A stretch of DNA of 64,000 nt from assembly GCF_000740775.1 (NCBI RefSeq), contig NZ_JFGS01000002.1, forward strand, positions 1 through 64,000. Direction: 5' to 3'. Shown one piece after another: positions 20,546 through 27,955 of the stretch (the stretch's first letter is position 1; every line of letters starts with the position of its first letter). This DNA comes from Haematobacter missouriensis. GTDB lineage: Bacteria; Pseudomonadota; Alphaproteobacteria; Rhodobacterales; Rhodobacteraceae. The notes under the pieces were generated by a model that saw only the letters and a list, made by a program, of their open reading frames with translations, was not told where the DNA came from and made no database searches. Both the position numbers and the translations under genes were made by a program.

Positions 20546-20880
20546 GGGAGCGTCTCCTGATCGGTCGGGGCGGCAAGCGGATCTGGCACGGTGGGCAACG
20601 GATAGGTTACGGAAGCGACGCTGCCGAATTGCGACGGCTCCAGCGGCAGCAGCTTCAAGCGGTCGAAATTGATGATGGTCAGTTCCGCGAGCCGGTCGGG
20701 CCGGTTGAGGTAGGCCCATTCTGCTTTCAGAACACCCATCGCCTCATGCAGCGTGCCGATCTCCCGGCGCAGGCGTGCGGCCTCACGGGAAGCCTCCTGC
20801 GTGTGGTAATTCTCCTGATAGGCCCAGTAGGCGAGGCCCATCACGGCGAGGGCGGAGAGGACGTAGAACAGGCTCCGCAT
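20542..20880 (-). CDS. ftsL: Cell division protein FtsL
   Basis: Bitopic divisome protein of 112 residues: a single N-terminal membrane segment (about residues 4-22) followed by a heptad-like helical region and LNRPDRLAELTIINFDRLKLLPLEPSQ-type sequence, which is conserved in alphaproteobacterial FtsL. It works with FtsB and FtsQ to activate FtsWI. Identified by its position between rsmH and ftsI as well as by sequence. Confidence 0.9.
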   Translation of the reverse strand: MRSLFYVLSALAVMGLAYWAYQENYHTQEASREAARLRREIGTLHEAMGVLKAEWAYLNRPDRLAELTIINFDRLKLLPLEPSQFGSVASVTYPLPTVPDPLAAPTDQETLP

Positions 20881-20881
20881 C

Positions 20882-21841
20882 TCAAAGTCCTTTCACCGAA
20901 GGCAAACCGAGCGCTGCGCGATCCGATTGGCGCGCGGCTGCGGATGTCCGCTCTCCCACGCGGAGCTTCGCAGAGCGCGCGCGCGGGTTTGCCAATACCT
21001 CACTCTCATCCGGTCCCACGGCGCGACGGGTGACCAGCCTGAAGGTGGCGGTTTCCTCGGGCAGGTCCGGGGCATACCGGTTTGCGCGCGCTGCAGCCCC
21101 TGCCCGGTCCTGAAAGAATCGTTTCACCACCCGGTCCTCCAGCGAATGAAAGGTGACCACGGCAAGCCGGCCGCCGGGGGCCAACGCGCGCTCGGCCGCC
21201 TCCAGCCCGGCGATGAGCTCACCGAATTCGTCATTCACCGCGATACGCAGGGCCTGAAAGCTCCGTGTCGCGGGGTGGGTCTGGCCGGGTTTCGGGCGCG
21301 GCAGGCAGGATTCGACGATCTTCGCCAGCTCCAGAGTCCGCGTGATGGGCCGCGCCGCGACAATGGCGCGCGCTATGCGTCGGGAGGCGCGCTCCTCTCC
21401 GTAGTTATAGAGAATATCGGCGAGCACTTCCTCACGCGCGGTGTTCACCAGATCCGCGGCGCTCGGCCCGGATTGCGACATACGCATGTCGAGCGGCCCG
21501 TCCTTGGCGAAGGAAAAGCCCCGGTCGGCCTCATCGAGCTGCATGGACGAGACCCCGAGGTCCAGCACCACACCATCCAGCCCGGTCGCGTAATCGTCCA
21601 TCCGCCCGAAGGTGCCCTGCACAAGCTCCAGCCGGTCGCCGTACTCACCCGCCCAGCCCGCCGCCAGCCGGAAAGCCAGCGGATCCCTGTCCACCCCGAT
21701 CACCTTGTCCGCGCCGGCTTCCAGCAGACCGCGCGCATAGCCCCCCGCGCCGAACGTCCCATCGAGCCAGACGCCGCGCACGGGTGCAACTGCGGTCAGA
21801 AGCGGACCCAGCAGGACCGGAATATGCGGTGCCTGCACCAT
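20882..21841 (-). CDS. rsmH: 16S rRNA (cytosine(1402)-N4)-methyltransferase
   Basis: RsmH (MraW) methylates N4 of C1402 in the ribosomal P site. The 319-residue protein begins [10 protein letters not shown], then the SAM-binding [10 protein letters not shown] motif, the [18 protein letters not shown] signature, and near the C-terminus [16 protein letters not shown]. Its stop is one base before the ftsL ATG. Confidence 0.97.
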   Translation of the reverse strand: MVQAPHIPVLLGPLLTAVAPVRGVWLDGTFGAGGYARGLLEAGADKVIGVDRDPLAFRLAAGWAGEYGDRLELVQGTFGRMDDYATGLDGVVLDLGVSSMQLDEADRGFSFAKDGPLDMRMSQSGPSAADLVNTAREEVLADILYNYGEERASRRIARAIVAARPITRTLELAKIVESCLPRPKPGQTHPATRSFQALRIAVNDEFGELIAGLEAAERALAPGGRLAVVTFHSLEDRVVKRFFQDRAGAAARANRYAPDLPEETATFRLVTRRAVGPDESEVLANPRARSAKLRVGERTSAAARQSDRAALGLPSVKGL

Positions 21842-22354
21842 TCACTCTACCTCGTCTTCGTCCGGCAGCAGGGAGAGCGGGTCGAAATCCTCCGGCTGCT
21901 CGTCCAGCCAGTCGCGGAGTTTCGCCTCCTCCTCCGCCCAGGCATCGGGATGCCAGATCTGGAACGTGGCGCCGGAGGCCACGAAATAGACCTCTCCGCC
22001 GCCCGGCGCGAGGTTCAGCCGCTCCCGCACCACGGGGGGCAGCACCAGCCGCCCGTCATCGTCGACCTGCGTGGGAAATGACTGCCCCTGCATCAGACGT
22101 TCCAATGCGCGGCGCTGGGGGGAACCCGTCTTCATCCGGGCAATCAGCCGGTCGATCCGGTGCGCCTCACGGACGGTATAGCATTCGATGAATTTGCGGC
22201 GGTGATCGCCATAGACCAGCACGATGCCCGAACCGTCACCTGGCTTTCGGTCGGGGTCGCAGGCGTCGAGCACGCGGCGGAACAGCGCGGGGATCGAGAC
22301 CCGTCCCTTGCCGTCCACCTTGTTGAGGCTTTCGCCCCTGAACGTGTCCACCAC
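21842..22354 (-). CDS. mraZ: Transcriptional regulator / division-cluster protein MraZ
   Basis: First gene of the dcw cluster; MraZ is an AbrB-fold DNA-binding protein that represses its own operon. The 170-residue protein has two MraZ repeats: KVDGKGRVSIPALFRR near the N-terminus and VDDDGRLVLPPVVRERL around residue 97. The start is GTG 22354 (a second GTG follows directly at 22351); neither has a good ribosome site. The acidic C-terminal tail is longer than in E. coli (152 residues). The stop abuts the rsmH ATG. Confidence 0.95.
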   Translation of the reverse strand: MVDTFRGESLNKVDGKGRVSIPALFRRVLDACDPDRKPGDGSGIVLVYGDHRRKFIECYTVREAHRIDRLIARMKTGSPQRRALERLMQGQSFPTQVDDDGRLVLPPVVRERLNLAPGGGEVYFVASGATFQIWHPDAWAEEEAKLRDWLDEQPEDFDPLSLLPDEDEVE

Positions 22355-22958
22355 TGCCCCGCACTCGTCCCTTCCGGTCCGTTGATCGGACCTTGGTCGG
22401 CCCGGAGGATCGCCAAGTCGTCCTCCGGATGGACTACGGCGGACCGGGCCGCTGCCACTGCCCGATCCGCCGCCCTCGTCCCATCACTGGGTGCGTCCGG
22501 TATTTCTGCGGCACATCCTGGGGGGATGCTGCTCTGCCGCGCCGGATCTCTTTCATCTGATGAAGGGGGTGCCTGTATGAAACTGCCTTTTGCCGTGGGG
22601 TCTTCCGCCCCTTTAGCCCATCCCTCATCGGATGGATAAGGAATGCCATGGGAATTCACGGGAAGCAATGGGAAACTTAGGCACCAGCATGGGAGAAAGC
22701 GGCGCAAAATGCCTAGGTTTCGCCGAAAAATTCGCCACGAACGGAATATATTGTGCCGCCCCGGCGCAATTGCGCCAGAACTAGCATGGGGAGGAGTTTG
22801 GGGTGTCGGCCGCGATCCTCGCGGATCCGTGGGCTGTTTGTGAGGAGTGATGCCGCAAAGCATCGCCCGCTCACCATGTTCTGGCTCACTTCCAGACGAG
22901 GCTTGGCGCATCTCAAAACTGCGCTAGCCGCGAATCGTTCCAGTATTTTTCAGAGATT
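22355..22958. other. 600-base non-coding region upstream of mraZ
   Basis: No convincing gene is present on either strand. The region holds the periodic TGGGA array (22649-22694), a 14-base perfect palindrome GGCGCAATTGCGCC (22763-22776) next to an AT-rich AATATATT (22744-22751) that may be part of the mraZ promoter, and the 3' flank of mrp. The lower GC content and absence of codon structure fit a long leader/promoter region of the dcw operon. Confidence 0.6.
22649..22694 (+). promoter_or_regulatory. Candidate MraZ box array (10-bp-periodic TGGGA repeats)
   Basis: TGGGA at 22649-22653, CGGGA at 22659-22663 and TGGGA at 22669-22673 repeat with exactly ten-base period, i.e. five-base units with five-base spacers, and a further TGGGA starts at 22690. 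This is the known architecture of MraZ binding sites. The repeats are on the strand opposite to mraZ and 295 bases before its start codon, so either the leader is long or the boxes act from a distance. Confidence 0.6.
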
Positions 22959-24029
22959 TCAGGCCATTCCACCCGCGACGAGCCGTTCCGCCAAATGGGC
23001 ATAGGCCTGGGCCTCGGGCGAGTCGCCTGCGGCGATCGGTGTGCCCGAATCTCCCGCCACGCGCACATCGAGACTGAGAGGGAGTTCCCCCAGAAACGGC
23101 AGAGCCAGCCGCTCCGCCTCAGCCCGTACGCCCCCATGACCGAAGATATGAGATTCGTGGCCACAGTTGGGGCAGAAGAAGCTCGACATGTTCTCGATGA
23201 GACCCAGCACGGGCGTGTTCAGCTTGCGGAACATGTCGATGGCCTTGCGCGCATCCAGCAGCGCTACATCCTGTGGAGTGGAGACGACCAGCGCCCCGGT
23301 GATGTTGGCTTTCTGGCAGAGCGTAAGCTGAACATCCCCCGTTCCTGGCGGCAGGTCCACGATGAGGACATCAAGCTCACCCCAGGCCACCTGTCCCAGC
23401 ATCTGCTGCAGGGCACCCATCAGCATCGGCCCGCGCCAGACCACCGCCTCATCCTCTCTGAGCATGAAGCCGATGGACATGATGGTGACTCCGTGGGCCG
23501 TGAGCGGGATGATCGTCTGCCCATCGGGCGAGGCGGGGCGACGGTTGACCCCCATCATCCGTGGCTGAGAGGGCCCGTAGATATCCGCGTCCAGCAGGCC
23601 GACGCGCCGACCCTGGCGCGCCAGAGCGACGGCGAGATTGGAAGACACGGTGGACTTGCCCACTCCGCCCTTGCCAGAGGCGATCGCGAGAATACGGTCC
23701 ACTCCGCGTACCGGTTGCGGTCCGGCCTGCGGCGTGGGGTGCCGCCCGATCTTGGGCATTGGCGGGGCGGAGCCGGCGGCAGAGGCGGGCGCGGTGAGCA
23801 CCGCGGAAACCTTTTCCACCCCCTCGAGACCCCGCACCGCCGCCTCGGCCGCCTGCCGCGCGGGCTCCAGCCCCCGCGCCATTTCCGCATCGGCCGCCTC
23901 GATCACGAAACGGACCGTAGCTCCCTCCAGCGTCAGCGCTCGCACGAGATCGCGGCTCACCAGGGTGCCACCCCCCGGCACAGGAACGCCGGAGAGAGCA
24001 GCAAGAACGGATTCACGCGACAACGACAT
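22959..24029 (-). CDS. mrp: Mrp/ApbC-family iron-sulfur cluster carrier ATPase
   Basis: P-loop ATPase that carries and inserts Fe-S clusters into target proteins. The 356-residue protein has an N-terminal MIP18/DUF59-like domain (1-80), a Pro/Ala-rich linker, then the deviant Walker A GKGGVGKST (119-127), the DADIYGPSQPRM switch and the cluster-binding CPNC (Cys286, Cys289). The start MSLSRE at 24029 is chosen because GGAAAGGG is just upstream; the frame extends 102 bases further without conserved sequence. It is divergent from the DUF1127 gene. Confidence 0.94.
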   Translation of the reverse strand: MSLSRESVLAALSGVPVPGGGTLVSRDLVRALTLEGATVRFVIEAADAEMARGLEPARQAAEAAVRGLEGVEKVSAVLTAPASAAGSAPPMPKIGRHPTPQAGPQPVRGVDRILAIASGKGGVGKSTVSSNLAVALARQGRRVGLLDADIYGPSQPRMMGVNRRPASPDGQTIIPLTAHGVTIMSIGFMLREDEAVVWRGPMLMGALQQMLGQVAWGELDVLIVDLPPGTGDVQLTLCQKANITGALVVSTPQDVALLDARKAIDMFRKLNTPVLGLIENMSSFFCPNCGHESHIFGHGGVRAEAERLALPFLGELPLSLDVRVAGDSGTPIAAGDSPEAQAYAHLAERLVAGGMA

Positions 24030-24230
24030 CTTTTCCCTTTCCTGCAGCGCCGAGGTTGCGAAACCGCAACCCCCGTAACTGCGACATTTTCGCCACCCCT
24101 TCGGGGCAATTCGTGGCAGACTGAACACCATCCCGGATCAGAAGGCCAGTTTTACTGGGAAATTCGGCGCGAAAAATAGGTCAGCATGGGTTATGCATCT
24201 TCTGCATGGCCGGATTGCCGCTCCCCCCCA

Positions 24231-24258
24231 TTGTGCAGTCGCAGCATAAGCGTATGTT
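24231..24258 (+). promoter_or_regulatory. Candidate promoter of the DUF1127-small RNA unit
   Basis: TTGTGC (24231-24236), a 16-base spacer and TATGTT (24253-24258). In Rhodobacter sphaeroides the equivalent operon is driven by RpoHI/RpoHII; the hexamers here could serve either a heat-shock or housekeeping sigma factor. This is a consensus match only. Confidence 0.35.
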
Positions 24259-24324
24259 CATCCCCGAAGGCGCAGGACGAGAGAAAAAGCCCGCTGTGCC
24301 CGATCACAAGAGAATGGACTTACA

Positions 24325-24537
24325 ATGGCCTACCTGAACCATACCCATGGGGCGGCCCAGAATGCTTCGGGTCTGAGCGATTTCGTTGCCCGTGTCCGCG
24401 AAGCCTGGGCGCAGCGCCGCCTGTATCGGCAAACCGTTGCCGAACTGCGGGAACTGAGCGACCGTGAGCTTGCCGATCTGCAGCTCAGCCGCTCGTCGAT
24501 CTACTCCGTGGCCCGCGAAGCGGTTTACGGCAAGTAA
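24325..24537 (+). CDS. DUF1127 protein, CcaF1-like
   Basis: A 70-residue basic protein with the DUF1127 core in its C-terminal half (LRELSDRELADLQLSRSSIY), preceded by an Arg-rich segment. In Rhodobacter sphaeroides the homologous position upstream of the CcsR small RNAs is held by RSP_6037 (CcaF1), an RNA-associated DUF1127 protein encoded on the same transcript and induced under stress. The array of CCTCCTCCC hairpins begins seven bases after its stop codon, so one co-transcript that is processed into protein mRNA and small RNAs is very likely here too. Confidence 0.88.
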   Translation: MAYLNHTHGAAQNASGLSDFVARVREAWAQRRLYRQTVAELRELSDRELADLQLSRSSIYSVAREAVYGK

Positions 24538-24543
24538 AACGGA

Positions 24544-24578
24544 TTTCGATCGCTCCCTCCTCCCTTGGCGATCGGAAA
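24544..24578 (+). ncRNA. CcsR-like hairpin 1
   Basis: GATCGC (24548-24553) pairs with GCGATC (24568-24573); TTTC/GGAAA can extend the base with a bulge. CCTCCTCCC at 24556-24564. Confidence 0.82.
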
Positions 24579-24581
24579 GGT

Positions 24582-24610
24582 GACGGCACACTCCTCCTCC
24601 CAGTGCCGTC
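24582..24610 (+). ncRNA. CcsR-like hairpin 2
   Basis: Perfect 8-bp stem GACGGCAC/GTGCCGTC (24582-24589 with 24603-24610). CCTCCTCCC at 24593-24601. Confidence 0.88.
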
Positions 24611-24644
24611 GCCGGAATACGGGGCCTTCGGGTTCCAGACTTTG

Positions 24645-24674
24645 CGACAATCCCTCCTCCTCCCTGGATTGTCG
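24645..24674 (+). ncRNA. CcsR-like hairpin 3
   Basis: Perfect 9-bp stem CGACAATCC/GGATTGTCG (24645-24653 with 24666-24674). Loop CTCCTCCTCCCT, motif at 24656-24664. Confidence 0.9.
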
Positions 24675-24682
24675 TGAATAGG

Positions 24683-24712
24683 CAGCGGTCCTCCTCCCTC
24701 CCCGGGCCGCTG
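24683..24712 (+). ncRNA. CcsR-like hairpin 4
   Basis: Nine-bp stem CAGCGGTCC/GGGCCGCTG (24683-24691 with 24704-24712) with one G-U pair. The motif CCTCCTCCC (24690-24698) partly enters the stem, the only member where this happens. Confidence 0.8.
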
Positions 24713-24746
24713 TCACCTCCCTCCGGCGGAGCATGCCGGAACAGAT

Positions 24747-24782
24747 GCGCTGCGACCCCTCCTCCTCCCTGGGTCGTATCGC
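24747..24782 (+). ncRNA. CcsR-like hairpin 5
   Basis: Stem TGCGACCC/GGGTCGTA (24751-24758 with 24771-24778) with one G-U pair, extended by GCG/CGC beyond one mismatch. The loop is identical to that of hairpin 3; motif at 24761-24769. Confidence 0.86.
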
Positions 24783-24790
24783 AGGCGAGA

Positions 24791-24825
24791 GCGGCGGCTC
24801 CTTCCTCCTCCCCTGGAGCCGCCGC
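24791..24825 (+). ncRNA. CcsR-like hairpin 6
   Basis: Perfect 11-bp stem GCGGCGGCTCC/GGAGCCGCCGC (24791-24801 with 24815-24825). Motif at 24804-24812. Confidence 0.9.
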
Positions 24826-24860
24826 ATCCCCCTCCCGGTCGGGACAGACCGGACGGAATG

Positions 24861-24892
24861 CGATCGGCCTCTCCTCCTCCCTGGCTTGATCG
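24861..24892 (+). ncRNA. CcsR-like hairpin 7
   Basis: CGATC/GATCG (24861-24865 with 24888-24892), a small internal loop, then GCC/GGC. The weakest stem of the set. Motif at 24873-24881. Confidence 0.78.
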
Positions 24893-24899
24893 TCATACA

Positions 24900-24936
24900 G
24901 CGGCAGCCTCCTCTCCTCCTCCCCGGAGGCTGCCGC
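24900..24936 (+). ncRNA. CcsR-like hairpin 8
   Basis: Perfect 12-bp stem GCGGCAGCCTCC/GGAGGCTGCCGC (24900-24911 with 24925-24936), the strongest of the set and the last. Motif at 24915-24923. It could double as the transcript end although no T-tract follows. Confidence 0.9.
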
Positions 24937-25568
24937 GCCCCCTTACCCAGAAGCAGTTACATGCGCCCTGGCGCGGAGACTCCCGTCCCGACGCGCCTGC
25001 TCGGTAGGATAGCCCGCTTGCAGAGAGGCAGGCTTCCCCGGTGCTTCGCGCAGGGGACAGCAACGTTCCGCTGAACATCCTGAGCGGTCGTCTTTGCCTG
25101 CGCGCCAAGGGCTTTCATCTGTCTTTCATCCGGGACGGCAATCGGTCGCGTCCTTCGCCTCCGAACGTGGATGCGTAGGCCAGGCGGCCGGCCGCTGCCA
25201 GCGTTTGCAGAGGGGTTGAAGAGCAACATGAAGATCTCGAAAGCGGCGACCTCCGAGGCGGGGATCACATGACATGGCTTGTCACGGAGCTTGCTTTCAG
25301 CTCCCGGTTCCCCTGTGCCGTGGCAAGGGCCGATATCATTGAGGCAAGAGCGCACAGGGCGTGAAAAAGGCGCAGAGGAGTGCGTTCATCGAAGCCGGGA
25401 AACGGTGCACCGGACTGCGGCAGAAGCCGCCGCGAAGCATGCGCCGGGGCGTGGCGATGCTCGGCGACCGCAGGGCGCCACTCCTTGGAACCGTCAGGGA
25501 ACAGGATTCGAAAACCCGGACCGGAAACAGTCAGAATTGTGACGCTGCGTCGGCATCTTAGAGGAGAC
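24937..25568. other. Region without a recognisable gene between the small RNAs and tRNA-Arg
   Basis: Several open frames exist on both strands (for example a 132-codon minus frame 24957-25355 and a GTG-started plus frame 25361-25561), but none has a ribosome site, a recognisable domain or a natural composition: all are rich in Arg, Gly, Pro and Ala as expected for chance frames in GC-rich DNA. I see no terminator or further CCTCCTCCC loop. Confidence 0.55.
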
Positions 25569-25858
25569 TGGCGACCCCGGCAGGATTCGAACCTGCGACC
25601 AACCGCTTAGCCTACCACTTCGGCTTTCGCCGCAGGCCGGAGGCCCTTCGTGGTCTGGACTGTCCCTTCACCCTTCCGCGGTAGGCGGGGCGGGTGCCTG
25701 CCGTCCAGTCTCTACACCTTCCCCACAATGGGGCTTGGCTCGGGATTGCCACGCCGCAAGGCAGAGGTTTCCCCGAATTTGACAGGTTCTGCAGCGCCAG
25801 TTTCCCGGCGCGCACTCCAATTGAAGGCGGTTGCTCTATCCAGCTGAGCTACGGGGCC
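25569..25858 (-). tRNA. tRNA-Arg (UCU), interrupted by a group I intron
   Basis: Two exons on the minus strand: 25858-25824 (35 nt, acceptor 5' strand to anticodon base 34) and 25610-25569 (42 nt, anticodon base 35 to an encoded CCA). Joined they give a 77-nt tRNA with a 7-bp acceptor stem (GGCCCCG with CGGGGTC), an anticodon stem ACCGC/GCGGT, loop CTTCTAA and a normal T arm (CGCAG/CCTGC region with GTTCGAATC). The anticodon reads TCT, so it decodes AGA/AGG arginine codons. The intron separates anticodon bases 34 and 35, so no functional tRNA can form without splicing. Confidence 0.93.
25611..25823 (-). other. Self-splicing group I intron (IC3-like) in tRNA-Arg
   Basis: The 213-nt intron carries the group I core in order on the minus strand: GGGGAAACCTC then GGCAATCCCGAGCCAAGCC (P/Q region), GGAAGGTGTAGAGACTGGAC (R), GGTGAAGGGACAGTCC (S) and a P9-type hairpin GGCGAAAGCC. 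These match block by block the cyanobacterial tRNA-Leu intron. The 5' exon ends in U after CGCCU and can pair with an internal guide GAG-U-GCG (intron bases 7-13, one bulged U) placing that U opposite G, as P1 requires; the intron ends in G. There is no homing-endonuclease frame, so it is a minimal ribozyme. Confidence 0.92.
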
Positions 25859-26202
25859 GTTAGTGGCTGCATGCCGAAATCACGGCGAAATAGCAAGAGC
25901 CAAGAACTCTCCCTTCGACCATGCTCCGTCCATTGGGAAGAATTTTATGAAGATAAGGGGCGGATTGGTGGAAAAACCGAATTAGTCGATAAAAAATTCC
26001 GTGATCTCACCGTGTTGGGAGACGGACCTGTCCAAAAAGACAGGTCGCGCGAGGATGTAAAATCTCTTATACCTATACGTGCATCAGGTGGTGTGGCGAT
26101 TGTATTACCAAGTGTCAGTTTCACGAGTTCAGATCGCCTCGCCACCTGATGCCATCACCGGAAAATCGAAATGTTTAGAAGATCACCAAGCCCCGAGGGG
26201 GA
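25859..26202. other. AT-rich, structured spacer between tRNA-Arg and tRNA-Val
   Basis: The 344-base spacer is clearly AT-richer than its surroundings (especially 25930-26130) and has two strong hairpins: GACCTGTC/GACAGGTC with a six-base loop (25-bit region 26025-26046) and a long one with 20-base arms at 26081-26100 and 26133-26152. A 92-codon frame (25871-26149, plus strand) runs through both, with codon usage unlike the rest of the window and no good ribosome site; I do not consider it an established gene. It may be a small horizontally acquired remnant or a structured RNA. Confidence 0.5.
26081..26152. repeat. Long imperfect inverted repeat (20-base arms)
   Basis: Arm 1 is GCATCAGGTGGTGTGGCGAT (26081-26100); arm 2 (26133-26152) is its reverse complement except at two positions (18 of 20 match). 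The 32-base centre contains GTG/CAC and could fold further. There is no U-tract on either side, so it is not a standard terminator. Confidence 0.75.
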
Positions 26203-26277
26203 TGGTGGCCCGGAAGAGATTTGAACTCCTGACATTTCCGATGTGAACGGAACGCTCTACCACTGAGCTACCGGGCC
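26203..26277 (-). tRNA. tRNA-Val (CAC)
   Basis: 75 nt including an encoded CCA. Acceptor GGCCCGG/CCGGGCC, D arm GCTC/GAGC, anticodon stem TTCCG/CGGAA with loop TTCACAT (anticodon CAC), T stem AGGAG/CTCTT with loop TTCAAAT. All stems pair. Confidence 0.95.
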
Positions 26278-26313
26278 AGCCTGGTCCCTGACGCATCTGC
26301 GTCCGGGCTTAAA

Positions 26314-26400
26314 TGGTGCGGTCGAGAAGACTCGAACTTCCACGGGAGTTACCCCACAGCGACCTCAACGCTGCGCGTCTACCAATTCCGCCACGACCGC
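26314..26400 (-). tRNA. tRNA-Leu (GAG)
   Basis: 87 nt with an encoded CCA and the long variable arm of class II tRNAs. Acceptor GCGGTCG/CGACCGC, anticodon stem CAGCG/CGCTG with loop TTGAGGT (anticodon GAG), T loop TTCGAGT. Confidence 0.95.
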
Positions 26401-26664
26401 ACTGCCTTGGCTTGGTGCGGCGGGTGATAGCGAAAGGGTTTGAGAAAGGAAAGGGGGAATCTGCAACTTTTTCCGGGCGCCTTTCCGAATCCCATCGTGC
26501 GCCATCCGCCCTCCACTGCTGACGACCTGCGGGAGGCGTGGAAACAGGCAACGGTGGTTGCAATCCCGGCGCGGTTCCTGTCTATCCGGCGGTGCGGAGC
26601 AGCGCCGCCAGGGCATCCCCGATGACCTGCCGCCGGACGCCCTCACCTCGCGGAGTTCAGCACG

Positions 26665-27342
26665 ATGACCGAGTGGATCATATCAGACAACCGGATCGCC
26701 TATCCCGACGCCTTGGAGACGATGGAGCGGCGCGTCGCCGCCATCAGTGCGGGCACCGCTGACGAGGCTGTCTGGCTGCTCGAGCATCCACCTCTCTATA
26801 CTGCGGGAACATCCGCCCGGCGCGAGGATCTCACAGATCCCGACCGCTTTCCCGTCTATGAAGCCCGCCGGGGCGGACAATACACTTACCACGGGCCGGG
26901 GCAGCGCGTGGCCTATGTCATGCTGGACCTCAACCGTCGCGGGCGTGACGTGCGCCGCTTCGTCTGCCGCCTGGAAGACTGGGTGATCGCGACGCTGGCG
27001 GAGTTCGGCGTGAAGGGCGAGCGGCGCGCGGGACGTGTCGGCGTCTGGGTGGTGAGACCGGAGAAGGCCCCGAATCCCGATGGCTCCCCGCGGGAGGACA
27101 AGATCGCCGCGATCGGCGTGCGCGTACGCCGCTGGGTGACGTTCCACGGCATCTCGATCAACGTCGAGCCAGAGCTGGAGCACTTTTCCGGCATCGTTCC
27201 CTGCGGCATCCGCGAGCACGGCGTGACCAGCCTCGTCGATCTGGGCCTGCCGGTGACAATGGGCGATGTAGACGCGGCGCTGGCGCGCACATGGGAGAAA
27301 GCCTTTGGCGATCACCCCGCAAGCGCCATCTGCACTCCATAA
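26665..27342 (+). CDS. lipB: Lipoyl(octanoyl) transferase
   Basis: Transfers octanoate from acyl carrier protein to lipoyl domains of 2-oxoacid dehydrogenases and the glycine cleavage system; LipA then inserts the sulfurs. The 225-residue protein has the [12 protein letters not shown] motif (69-80), the catalytic lysine in DKIAAIGVR (Lys146) and catalytic cysteine in GIVPCGI (Cys180). CGGAG lies about nine bases before the ATG. It is followed by cytochrome c and ctaD genes in the same direction. Confidence 0.96.
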   Translation: MTEWIISDNRIAYPDALETMERRVAAISAGTADEAVWLLEHPPLYTAGTSARREDLTDPDRFPVYEARRGGQYTYHGPGQRVAYVMLDLNRRGRDVRRFVCRLEDWVIATLAEFGVKGERRAGRVGVWVVRPEKAPNPDGSPREDKIAAIGVRVRRWVTFHGISINVEPELEHFSGIVPCGIREHGVTSLVDLGLPVTMGDVDAALARTWEKAFGDHPASAICTP

Positions 27343-27372
27343 TCGACACGAGCCACTGACAAGGAGCCAGCC

Positions 27373-27807
27373 ATGCGCCGATTCCCCTGCGACGCCAGCG
27401 GACTTGCCTTGGCAAGCCTGCTCGCACTGGCATCTCCCTCCCATGCGGACGGCGACGCAGAGGCCGGAGCGAAGGCTTTCGTCAAATGTCGCGCCTGCCA
27501 CTCCATCACCGCGCCGGACGGAACCGCGATCGTGCGGGGTGGCAAGACCGGACCCGATCTTTACGGGGTCGTCGGGCGCGGCGCGGGACTGGCGTTCAAC
27601 TATTCTCCAGCCCTGCGGAAGGCACATGAGACGGGCCTCGTCTGGGACGCGGAGGGTCTGACGCAGTTCCTGGCCGACCCCACGGCGTTTCTGAAGGCCT
27701 ACACCGGCGACGACGGGGTGCGCTCCAAGATGGCATTCCGCTTGACGCGGGGAGCAGAGGACATCATCGCCTATCTGGCCTCCCTCTCCAGCCCGCAACC
27801 AGACTAA
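27373..27807 (+). CDS. Class I c-type cytochrome (cytochrome c2-like)
   Basis: A 144-residue periplasmic electron carrier with an N-terminal signal peptide (cleavage probably near SHA-DG, residue 25), one heme-binding motif CRACH (39-43) close to the mature N-terminus, [10 protein letters not shown] around residue 60 and the likely axial methionine in SKMAF (Met120). This is the c2/mitochondrial-type fold with the usual insertions. Directly upstream of ctaD, it may deliver electrons to the aa3 oxidase encoded there; that is an inference from position. Confidence 0.9.
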   Translation: MRRFPCDASGLALASLLALASPSHADGDAEAGAKAFVKCRACHSITAPDGTAIVRGGKTGPDLYGVVGRGAGLAFNYSPALRKAHETGLVWDAEGLTQFLADPTAFLKAYTGDDGVRSKMAFRLTRGAEDIIAYLASLSSPQPD

Positions 27808-27955
27808 AGTCCGACGCACAGGGGCAACATTTCCACACCGTGTTGTGATCAGGACGATTGCCCCCCTCGCCTGCGCGCTTTACAACCGCATGCAGAGAGC
27901 GGCGCGGGAGGAATGCACCCGGGCGTCGCCCCATCAAGATACGGGAGGCGGCAGC

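Larger units (their letters stand above)
24544..24936 (+). ncRNA. Array of eight CCUCCUCCC-loop hairpins (CcsR / cuckoo small RNA family)
   Basis: Eight stem-loops follow one another within 393 bases. Each exposes the identical nine bases CCTCCTCCC in a 12-15-base loop, while every stem has a different sequence kept paired on both sides, the hallmark of selection on RNA structure. The family is known from Rhodobacter sphaeroides as CcsR1-4, four stress-induced sRNAs processed from the RSP_6037 transcript; the loop is complementary to purine-rich Shine-Dalgarno-like sequence. Here the copy number is twice that. Two further hairpins without the motif lie between members (24723-24739 and 24835-24852). 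There is no U-tract after the last one. Confidence 0.92.

Noticed and set aside
24544-24936. CRISPR array, suggested by the regularly recurring CCTCCTCCC motif.
   Set aside because: The repeat unit is only nine bases, spacing varies from about 30 to 65 bases and each copy is embedded in a self-complementary stem; this fits hairpin RNAs, not repeat-spacer units.
24957-25355. Minus-strand frame of 132 codons downstream of the hairpin array.
   Set aside because: Arg/Gly/Pro-rich composition, no recognisable domain and no ribosome site; judged a chance frame.
25871-26149. A 92-codon frame in the AT-rich spacer between tRNA-Arg and tRNA-Val.
   Set aside because: Codon use differs from all real genes here, no ribosome site precedes it and it runs through two hairpins; kept as an atypical region rather than a gene.
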